Origin: Cepaea nemoralis
Taxonomy: Eukaryota; Mollusca; Gastropoda; Stylommatophora; Helicidae
Direction of reading: 5' to 3'
DNA length: 64,000 nucleotides
NCBI GenBank assembly: GCA_014155875.1
Contig: JACEFZ010027934.1
Span: 1-64,000 of the forward strand
Shown here: piece after piece, positions 55,545-64,000 of the stretch
Numbering within the stretch: the stretch's first letter is position 1
Layout of the letters: every line of letters starts with the position of its first letter
Position numbers and translations under genes: made by a program
The notes under the pieces: generated by a model
Told to the model about the DNA's origin: nothing
Seen by the model: only the letters and a program-made list of their open reading frames with translations
Database searches by the model: none

Positions 55545-57871
55545 CTCTGAACTTTGAAAGAGACACAAGGAAATTGTGGAAGCTAATAAAACAACTTAAC
55601 GATGAGGGCACAGGGAGAAACTCAAAAATTGCACTACATAAAGATGGAAACATTTTAACAAGAAAACAAGCAGCTGACCATTTTGCGGACTCATTCGCAC
55701 AAGATAACAATATCAAAATTAGTCCAGAGAAACAACAAGAGATTCGAGAGAAACTGCAACATACAGGACAGAAGGAAATAGTACATGAGGTTCTGGAGGC
55801 ACCCATCACAATCAGCGAACTGGAGCTAGCCATATCAAAACTGAAAATGAGAAAGTCACCAGGAGCTAATGGTATCTCCAATGAAATGATCAGGAACCTA
55901 GGAACAGAGGCCAAAGCAAAGCTGTTGCAGATCTTCAATAACAGTTGGACCTTAGGCAGTGTTCCACAAGCCTGGAGAGAAGCAATCATGATACCCCTCC
56001 TAAAATCAGGGAAAGATAGTTCCATTGCCTCTAGCTACAGACCAATTAGCCTCACCAGCTGTCTCTGCAAAACACTGGAGCGCATCATCAATCACAGACT
56101 GCAGTGGTACATTGAAAGTAAAAACATCCTTGTACCACAGCAGGCTGGCTTTAGGCAGTGCTACTCTACGGAAGATCAGACAACCTACCTCTCTCAAGAA
56201 ATTGAGGATGCATTCCAAGAGAAGAAGCTGGTGCTTGCTGCATGGATAGATCTGAAGAAAGCCTTTGACAAAGTCTTGAAAGAAGGTCTGATGTATAAAC
56301 TGAGTAACTGCAAAGTCAATGGAAGGATGTACAAATGGGTGAAAGCATACTTGCACAACAGAAGAGCCCGAGTACAGATAGACGGACTAAAGAGCAAGAA
56401 AGTACTACTGCGTCACGGTGTTCCCCAGGGCGGAGTCTTGTCCCCCACACTTTTTCTAATCTTTATCAATGATCTCGTTGCTAATCTACCGCATGGAATT
56501 AAAGCGGCAATGTACGCCGATGACCTGGTTCTATGGAGCACAAATGAACATGCATCAGTGGCCACCAGATTACTACAAAGAGCTGTAGATACATTTGTTG
56601 CATGGGCAAATAGATGGTGTGTCAGCATAAACACTGACAAGTGCAGCACCACCCTATTTACCCTCTCTCCAAAACAAAAGGCAGGGACCATCCAGATAAA
56701 TGGAACACCCCTAAGAGAAGATAAAGAACCAACATACCTTGGAGTAACATTTGATGGCAGGCTGACATGGAGAAAGCACATCAACAAAGCAGTAGCAAAA
56801 GCCAGAAGGAAAATAGCCATCCTGAGAAAGCTAAGTGGAACCACATGGGGAGCCAGTGGGAAAATACTTAGCAAAGTTTATCAACAGAGCATACGACCAC
56901 ACCTGGAATACGGGTCAACTGCGTGGTGTTCGGCATCAAAAACCACACTACAAGAGCTGGACAAAGTGCAAAATCAAGCACTTAGAGTCACCACAGGAGG
57001 GATGAGATCAACCCCTATAGTGGAAATGGAGAAGATGGGGAGGACACAAGCACTGAGTGAGCGCAGAGATACGAAAACGCTAATACAAGCAGAAAAGTTC
57101 CTCAGCTTGCCAGGCCACCCTATGAAGAACAGATTTGAAAACCTAGCTATGGGGCGGTTGAAAAGAAGTAGTTTTATCCACCAGGCCAAACGACTCTGCA
57201 GAGAAACCACCGATCTGCCCACAGTTGGTATCCCCCTAACAACTATTCCAGAGCGAACTCCATGGAAAGATGAGCATAGACTATCATTACAAATCCAGAC
57301 AAAAGTGAGAGGAATATTTGACAAGGAAGAACAGAACAGTGTGCAGCGCAGAACAGCCACTCTCAGCTTCCTTGATGAAGAATACCCACAGGACCTCTGG
57401 ATCCGAGTCTACACAGATGGGTCAGCACAAAATGCTGTTCGAAATGGAGGAGCGGGAGTGTACATAGAATACCCAAATAATACTAGGGACACAGCTAGAG
57501 TACCGACAGGAAAGTACTGCCATAACTACGATGCTGAAATTGAGGCAATCAAGATAGCAACAGAGAAATTACTAAATACCAGCAATGGTACACAACCTGT
57601 GGTGCTATTGACAGATGCAAAATCAGTACTCGAGGCGCTCCTGTCTGGGAAATTGCCAGTACTAAGGACACTACTTTCTGAACTTAGCAGTCAGCATAAG
57701 GTCACCATACAGTGGATACCATCCCACTGTGGAGTACCCGGAAACGACAGAGCTGATCAATTGGCTAAGGAAGGAGCCAAAGAAGAACAGCCTGATGTGC
57801 CCTGTTACATACCACCAAAAGAAAAGAATGATAAAATCAGTCAGAAAGCCACCAAAACCTGCTCAAGATGA
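55545..57871 (+). CDS. B2 reverse transcriptase and RNase H (intact stretch)
   Basis: From a two-base loss near 55545 the frame is open for about 775 codons. RT: SPGANGISNEM, YRPISLTSCLCKTLERIINH, WIDLKKAFDKV, GVPQGGVLSPTLFLIFINDL and YADDLVLWS with the catalytic aspartates, then the thumb TYLGVTFDGRLTW. RNase H: VYTDGS, YDAEIEAIKIA, LLTDAKSVLEAL and GNDRADQLAKEG. The first ~80 codons of the longer frame from 55298 are out of phase with B1 and are not real coding sequence. This is the most complete RT-RNase H of family B. Confidence 0.87.
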
Positions 57872-58163
57872 CTACCACGTTATGGACAGACCAGAACAAG
57901 TCATTATTCTGCGCCTCAGAACAGGGCACAATAGATTACGCAACCACATGTATACAAAATTCAAGATTGGTGAAACAGCCATGTGCACATGTGGATTGGC
58001 GTCGCAGACAGCAGAGCACATACTCCAAGACTGCCCAAAATATAACATATCTAGGCAAACCTTCTGGCCTAGAGAGACGACAGTGGAAGATAAACTCTAT
58101 GGACCGCTGTGTGAACTGAAAAAGACAGTGCAATTCATACAAGAGACAGCATTGCAGTTATAG
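57872..58163 (+). pseudogene. B2 C-terminal Cys/His segment
   Basis: RLRTGHNRLRNHM and CTCGLASQTAEHILQDCP lie in a different phase from the RNase H frame because of a shift near 57800-57870. It ends QETALQL. Confidence 0.8.
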
Positions 58164-58208
58164 ACATATTTCAAGCGAACGAAAGAAGAAGAAGAAATGA
58201 TTGCCATT

Positions 58209-59197
58209 CTCTGCCTTGCTCTTGTTCGATTTTTCTCTACCTGTGTTTTCCATGTCAGGCGACGATCAAAGGTGACTCCGAGATAGTTTGGATTTTTTTC
58301 ATGGCGCAATATTTTTCCATTCAATGCCAGCTTAGGTTGCTGAGTTTTATTTGAGAGGGAGAACACTGTGCATGTTGTTTTCTCCTCACTTATCTTCACT
58401 AGCCATGATATTGACCAGTCCTCTAGTGCTAATAGGGCTTGCTGTATTCTGTTGTTAGCTGTACTAATATATTCTTCAGATGTCCATATAGCTAGGTCAT
58501 CTGCAAAGGATGATGTGTGTACTCTGGCTGGAAAATTGTCCATGATGTCGTTTATATATGCTAGGAATAATGTTTGTGAAAGTACTCCTCCTTGGGGGAC
58601 ACCTTGCTCCAACAGCATCATTTTGCTGGTTTGTCCTTGTACTTTTGTCCTGGCAGTTCTGTTCTCAAGGTAGTGGCTGATCCATTTGTACATTTTCCCA
58701 CAGACATGCATTTTTTGCAGTTTTACTTTCAGTCCTTCCTTCCATACTTTATCAAATGCTTTTTCTAAATCTATCCAGACCGCTAGTGTGTGCTTTTTCT
58801 CTTGGAAGGCATCCTCTATTTCCTGAGCTATATAGGTTATTTGATCTTCAGTGGATCTGTACTTTCTTAATCCTGCTTGGTGTGGTGTTAAGAGGTTGTT
58901 TTCTTCCAGATGCCATGTTAGCCTGCCATTGATAATGCGTTCCATTAATTTTCCTACACAGCTAAGTAGACTGATAGGTCGATAGCCATTTGGTTCTTCC
59001 AGGTCTTTTCCTTTCTTTGGGACTGGTATTAGTATAGCTTCCTTCCATGCCTGTGGGACTATTCCTCTCTTCCAGCTGTTATTTAGGACTGCTAGTAGTT
59101 TCTTCTTTGCCTTGGTGCCTAGTCCTATTAGCATTTCATTTGTGATTCCATCCTTTCCTGGTGATTTCTTCTTTTTTAGGATATTCATTGCCTGTTC
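58209..59197 (-). pseudogene. A2 reverse transcriptase, central segment
   Basis: SPGKDGITNEM to YLGVTFDRRLTWKTQVEK, including FADDLAIWT and GVPQGGVLSQTLFLAY. It is interrupted at both ends by B2 and element C; the open frame runs 25-30 codons into B2 sequence by chance. Confidence 0.85.
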
Positions 59198-60858
59198 TTC
59201 TTCTTTTCGTTCATCCGGAGTGTTTTTTCAGATGTGATTGCGGTGTGTCTGTTATGCGCCCTTGGGCCGAAACCCGTAGGCCAACACATCGACTTTAGCG
59301 TGCTTTTTTGACCAGGTAGCATTCCTGGGAGACTCTCACTTTTGTAGTGCCATCTGCAACCATGCTGGCCAAGGTTGAACGGTCGAGGACAACGGTCATC
59401 CCTCAAAGGAAGGCAGGGACAGTCCATAGCATTTTCCGCCATCCAAGGTTGCTTCCATAGTTGCAGGGCCGACACATAACGCCCTGGATCTGGGCTCACC
59501 GAGGGAGATCGTCACGTCCTGCTCATGGCTGCTTTAAATCCTCACTTCAATATATTGGTCATTTCGTTTCCCCGGGTCATTCCTGCACAAACCAGACAGG
59601 TTTGCAGACGGCATCCACTCAGCGAGTTTTCGGACATGTGCTTGTCGTTGCGCCCATCAGAGCTTTTCCAGGCACAACAGACATTCGGAAGACTACCCAG
59701 TCAGAGCTGTTCCGAACAAGAGCGGCATTCGGAAACTAGGTAGTCAGAGCTGTTCCTAGCACGGGAGACATTCGGACGAGACATTTCACTCGGACGTAAT
59801 TGCGTAGTGTCAATTTTTAGTTTGCCACCCGTAGGACGACACTTCCGACTTCAGCGGGCATTTTTTAATGAGGTTAGCCTTCCTCTGGTTTCGAGGCACG
59901 TTGGACTGTTGTGATGTCGCTAACATCTCAGCTGGTCAAGATAGAACGATGAACGACATCGTGGTCGGCCCTCAAGTGAAGGCAGGGGCAGACCATGAGC
60001 ATTCCCTCGCTATCCAAGGAGGCTTCCATAATTGCAGAGCCGGCACATATTGCTCTGTGACTGGGCTCACCCGAGGAGTTGCCACGTCCTGCTCATGGCT
60101 GCTTTAGTTCCTCACTTCCATGTGTTGGGCAACTCGTTTGCCACTGATCGCTCTAGCACACACCAGGGACGGTCAGACTGCAAGCGACACCAACTCGGTA
60201 AGCTTTTGCTTTTGACTTCGGACCACGCAATAGGTTCGCTCGCCGTGCGTTCCATTTTGCGTCATTGGGACGTTCTTCCACTTTTGTCTACACTCTCTAT
60301 GAGTTAGATACAGTTTTCGCAGCCGTTTTCTTCGACTGGGGCACTTTTTTGACTTTTTGTACTCGCTCACGAGGTAGGCTACTTGTGCTGCCGGCTCAGC
60401 ACCTTACCTTCGTGCAGCGGTGAACGAGAAACGGCCTGGCCCTCTCATCCGGGAATCTCTCATATCCCCCAGCTGAGAGCCTTCGAACTTCTATCAGACC
60501 TGAGCATGTAGCTTGCTCAGTATCACGCCTTTATTTTTCGAAAGGTGGCTATTGGCCCGGCTCTCAGGTCCGAGGGTTTGTGGCTTAGAGGCGTTCAGCC
60601 ACAGCCCTCGACAGGGAGCCTTTAGTGTTTTGTCCGGACCAAGAACTTCTGCCTTCGTGCGCCTGATTTAAATTTTAGACTGCTATCCTCAGTCTCACCT
60701 GCAGAGCAGCAGGTTGTGTCTCTCTTAGTCTGGTCCCTATCCCATAAGCTGTCCGATATGTAGTTTTTCATCCATCAGCAAGCAAATGGGGTCGATGGGA
60801 AACGCAAGCTCCCCCACCACGTCAAGGTGGAGACACATCGGGGGAGCATTGCCTGTTC
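59187..60858 (-). mobile_element. Element C: ORF-less 1.65-kb derivative of an A-like LINE
   Basis: 59198-60847, flanked by ATTGCCTGTTC on both sides (59187-59197 and 60848-60858). The left end is a diverged version of the family A 3' end (TTC tail, CGTTCATCCGGAGTG, then the CCATCCAAGG...GCTTCCATA block), and that 3'-UTR unit is present twice (59210-59600 and 59790-60160). The right end (60680-60847) is a diverged family A 5' UTR end. No endonuclease or RT sequence lies between. It probably moves with the machinery of an A-like LINE. Confidence 0.82.
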
Positions 60859-61278
60859 CATTTCTTCCATTGTTAGATTTGCCATCATATATTCTGCTGC
60901 TGTCTCTGTATTTCTATGATGTATCTGTTTGTCTTTAATTGCTTTCTTCTGTTCGGTTGTAATATCAATGTGGTTTGCATTTGCATAGTGTTCCATTAGT
61001 GCATTTGCAGCCTTTTTTCCTGTAAGCAAGGCATTTCCTTGTTTAAGTGTTATTTGTTTATTTCTAGGTCCTTCATTGTTCATGGCTTTCACTAGTTTCC
61101 ATAGTTTGTGTCCATCCCTGTCAAAATTCAGGTTTTCTGTTTTTTCCCTCCAACAATCTCTTATTGTTTGATTTACTGTTCTTTTATATTTTGCTGAGAT
61201 GGCTTTGAGAGAGATGTTCGCTTCAATTGTTTGTTCTCTCTCTGCTGTCTTCCTGGCATCTTCAACTTTGTCCTCCAA
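60859..61278 (-). pseudogene. A2 linker between endonuclease and RT
   Basis: NLNFDRDGHKLWKLVKAMNN and YMMANLTMEEMEQAM match A1. The open frame continues into element C by chance. A shift and small deletion near 61300-61340 separate it from the endonuclease. Confidence 0.8.
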
Positions 61279-61306
61279 ACTTTGTAGTACTTCAGTCCAG
61301 TATGGT

Positions 61307-62329
61307 TTATAATTTTTCCTCGCCCTTCTTGGAATAGACCTGTATTATCGCTCTGTTTAGACTTTCCACCATTTGCTTCATGTTGCCATATCGTGTATTT
61401 ATGTTTTCACAATATTTGTCTGTTAGTATGGAAAATCTGTCCCAATCTGCTCGTTTGTAATTCCAGCGGGGCAAAGGCTTTTGCTCCTGTGGAACATACT
61501 CCATATTTATTACAAGCTTGATTGGTCTGTGGTCACTATCTGCTAATTGGTCCAGCACATGGCGATCGATTTTGTGGAGGATGTCTCCTGTGCAGAAAGC
61601 TAAGTCTGGAGTAGAAGTGGTAAGCCATCTTCTGGAGTAGAAGCTCGGTGTGTCATCCGCTTTGTTGAGTAGATGGAGATTTGAGTCTATTTCCCAGTCC
61701 TCCAATTCATCTCCTCTTTTGTCAGTATCTGGGTATCCCCATCTTTCTGAACGGCTATTAAAGTCTCCGACAATAATGCAGTTTGTGTCAGTTATTTTCA
61801 TGTTTGAGAGTGTAAGGTCCGTATCTGCTGGGCTATACAGATTGTAGATTCTTATTTTCACGTCCTTTATCATTATATCAACACCTATAATTTCCGTTTG
61901 GTTGTCAGAGATCACAGATACTTCGCTGCAAGGTATTGTATTTCGTGTAAGTATTAGAACTCCTCCTTTGTGTCCTTCGCGGTCGAAACGTGTGGCCTGA
62001 TATCCTCTGACTGAGAATTTGTGATTGGCGTTGAGGTGTGTCTCTTGAATGCATGCCACATCTATTCTATCTTTATGAAGACGCTGTGTTAGGGAGTCTT
62101 TCTTCTTGTAAACTCCTTCGGCATTCCACTGTAGTATGTTGAGTGTCCGGGGTATTTGATCAATAGCTGTTAACCTACTCCTCTGTGCCTTGACTCCACA
62201 GCACAGGGGAAAGTGACCACCAGTAGTCATGGGTGGACCCCCTCGAGGCAGGGGGCCCGGCACTATCGCCGCCTGATGGGACTTCACGGGATTAGCACCA
62301 TAACGATTAATTTTGATTTGTGACATCAT
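61307..62329 (-). pseudogene. A2 AP-type endonuclease
   Basis: The first ~330 residues match A1: VPGPLPRGGPPMTTGG, CIQETHLNAN, GDFNSRSERWGY, STPDLAF and SDHRPIKL. The frame ends at 61307 after a small deletion relative to A1. Confidence 0.85.
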
Positions 62330-62338
62330 GAATTAAGT

Positions 62339-62574
62339 TACGTTGCACTGCTTTGTCAAGCCTGTGGCTCAGTACATTCGATTTCGACAAGCATTTATTC
62401 GGGATGCTTTCCCTAGCCTTTGACTGTCCCCAGTCTACCTACAAGGCAGCAGGTTTTACGTCGCACTGCTTTGTCAAGCCTGTGGCTCAGTACATCCGAT
62501 TTCGACAAGCATGTATTTGGGGTGCTTTCCCTAGCCTTTGACTGTCCCCAGTCTACCTACAAGGCAGCAGGTTT
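62339..62574 (-). repeat. Two 118-bp tandem units in the A2 5' UTR
   Basis: Same units and same period as at 48723-48958 in A1, so the tandem structure was present before the two copies separated. Confidence 0.85.
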
Positions 62575-62720
62575 GTGTGTCTCTTCGTCTGGTCCCTCTC
62601 CCTTGACCTGTCCGACATGGGTGGCCCTACGAGTAGCTGTGCTGCCGTCGGCATAGCTCTTGGGGTCATTGGGACGCACAAGCCCCTCTACCTCGTCACG
62701 GTGGACACACAGCAGAGGGG

Positions 62721-63117
62721 GTCTCAGTTTCTATAAACTATTAGGAAAAGTTTTTTTAAAGGAAAAACAATAGTATTCAGTCCCAGACTATATAGTTGAG
62801 TGGGGATCAGACCTCGTGGTTATCAAAGCTCCTGGAGGTGGACACTGTCTGGCGGGAGAGACGCAGCGTTTGGTGAGGTCCATTGTGCTGATTCTTGTGA
62901 TGTCGGGTAATCCTTGCCATGATGAGTGGTCTCTGATTCTGAGCTTTGTGGTCTGAATTCTACATTTACACTAGAATATACAACACACATTTTCTTCGCA
63001 TACACGTCTCACATACGTTACACTTTTCTCGTAATAAATTATTTGTTATTAATTGTTAGAAGCAAGAGTTGTTGAGTATGTTGCGTTGGGGAGGAAAGAG
63101 AGGGGGCATGATCAGGT
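62721..63117. other. No gene recognised
   Basis: AT-rich sequence after the A2 5' end with no coding or repeat signal that I can support. Confidence 0.5.
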
Positions 63118-63123
63118 AGAGAT

Positions 63124-63204
<81 letters not shown>
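63118..63204. repeat. (GA)n microsatellite
   Basis: About 43 GA dinucleotides. 63205-63756 contains a short AT run (63330-63350) and no recognisable gene. Confidence 0.97.
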
Positions 63205-63206
<2 letters not shown>

Positions 63207-63756
63207 GTCCATGAAGGAGTGTGGTGGACGGAAGCTAGTGGATTCTCCAGGATATTGATAAGGGGGTAAATATAATGTGGGTGTTGACTCCCCTCACTCC
63301 AGGGACGACACTTTAAACGAATTCACTATATATATTATATATATATACCTACCGATGCCGTATCTGTTATTATTATTATATTCGCTTTTTAACATTTCGA
63401 CCGAATGTGGTCCACCGAAGCCCTTTTGCCAGTGGTTCGATCTTGTATTTTGATTGGTAGTGTCGTAAGACATTTATATCAGTTTCATAACATCGAATAA
63501 GATGGCATCACTTGATATTGTCCACATCCATATAACTGTATTGGTCAGTGTATAAACCAAGCAGGAGTAGAGCTTTCATTAGTTACTCCATGTAAGCTGA
63601 CAATGGCATGGTAAGGAGATACATTGGACACGGTTCCACGACAACCCTCGTTGTTCGCTACTGGGGGAGGGAGGAGGAGGCTGGCCACCTATACCGTCGT
63701 GCACCCAGGTCTACGGAAATGGGATGATCTTAACACTTTACATATTCATAATAGGG

Positions 63757-64000
63757 TCCCGCACATCATCATCATGCGCCATGCCCATAACCGTTGGTGG
63801 TCATGTTTCGCCATCTCATACAATCATCATAGGTGGCGGATCGGCTGAGTGTTTTTGTCTTGATTATCCCATGTGGTCACGCCATCCAAGATGATATTTA
63901 TTCCCCTGTCTTTCCCTTGTTATTTTCCCTTCTATCTTGCCCAGTTTTGACCAAGTTCTCCAGTTTATTTCTTCTCATATCGTGCCCAAAAAATCTTGAC
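63757..64000 (-). pseudogene. LINE H copy running off the right edge
   Basis: On the minus strand it matches the 3' end of the copy at 35407-36051 (plus-strand landmarks GTGGTCATG...CGCCAT, GCCATCCA, TCTTCTCAT...TGCCCAAAA), with an ATC-repeat tail at 63760-63772. It is diverged and continues outside the window. Confidence 0.7.

Larger units (their letters stand above)
53961..58208 (+). mobile_element. Non-LTR retrotransposon B2, full length, inserted in A2
   Basis: 53973-58196, 4.22 kb, in the orientation opposite to A2. A 12-base duplication ATGATTGCCATT flanks it (53961-53972 and 58197-58208), and A2 coding sequence resumes exactly after it. The 5' end starts GGTTCCAAATGTTGCTG and the 3' end is a GAA tail. 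A single ORF (N-terminal block, endonuclease, RT, RNase H, Cys/His motif) is broken by a nonsense codon at 55333-55335 and small shifts near 55545 and 57870. Confidence 0.93.
51862..62720 (-). mobile_element. Non-LTR retrotransposon A2, split by B2 and by element C
   Basis: Family A segments lie at 51862-53972, 58209-59197 and 60848-62720, giving about 5 kb when the two insertions and their duplications are ignored. The order matches A1. The 3' tail merges with a long TTC microsatellite (51862-51937), so no left boundary or TSD can be set. The right boundary, CAGCAGAGGGG at 62720, is the same 5' end as A1. It is non-functional. Confidence 0.88.

Noticed and set aside
55298..55545. N-terminal 80 codons of the long B2 frame
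   Set aside because: Comparison with B1 shows that this stretch is read in the wrong phase; the true RT frame begins after a two-base loss.
58097..59188. 363-codon frame as a single protein
   Set aside because: Its last ~25-30 codons read antisense B2 sequence. The frame is a chance fusion across the B2 insertion junction in A2.
60775..61278. 167-codon frame as an independent gene
   Set aside because: It is the A2 linker region running into element C; both parts are transposon-derived.

Overview
The window looks like a TE-saturated stretch of a metazoan nuclear genome, most probably a gastropod mollusc (heterobranch or sea slug is a guess). The reasons are a spliced MACPF gene with a Cys-rich C-terminal module of a kind known to me from molluscs, I/Nimb-type non-LTR retrotransposons, Ty3-like LTR elements with SCAN-like Gag, Penelope-like and ZBED/hAT fragments, long CT, TTC and TA microsatellites, and no prokaryote-style gene packing. 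No rRNA, confident functional tRNA, CRISPR array or operon is visible. || The only host-gene material is a duplicated MACPF (perforin-like) locus. Copy 1 (1-748 and 2680-3264, cut by the left edge) is broken by two nonsense codons and a 1.9-kb insertion. Copy 2 (exon 1 at 33557-33821, exon 2 at 37026-38500) has a signal peptide, a MACPF signature and three tandem 63-64-residue four-cysteine modules, but carries small indels in the MACPF exon. || Everything else is mobile or repetitive DNA, and the insertion history can be read from target-site duplications (TSDs). 4597-11110 and 21690-28137 are two related gag-protease LTR retrotransposons without pol, with ACATA and GAAGG TSDs. The second lies inside the reverse transcriptase of non-LTR element B1 (19407-30007). 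41111-62720 holds a second non-LTR family: A0 (partial), A1 (44069-49104, near complete) and A2 (51862-62720). A2 was split by a full-length B2 (53973-58196, 12-bp TSD) and by an ORF-less 1.65-kb derivative C (59198-60847, 11-bp TSD). A 2.95-kb tandem duplication (40190-43146, repeated from 43147) has both breakpoints inside transposons. || Tandem arrays: a 25-bp satellite (16468-18966, split by a LINE fragment), a 30-bp minisatellite upstream of MACPF copy 2 (32230-33168), and a 25-26-bp minisatellite in its intron (35083-36460, split by a LINE with an 11-bp TSD). tRNA-related SINE-like repeats recur at 14-16 kb, 30.5 kb, 34.1 kb, 40.4 kb and 43.4 kb. || No host system beyond the MACPF locus is evident. 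The most novel items are the triple four-cysteine module, the pol-less gag-protease elements with mismatched LTRs, and element C, which joins the two untranslated ends of an A-like LINE without its ORF.
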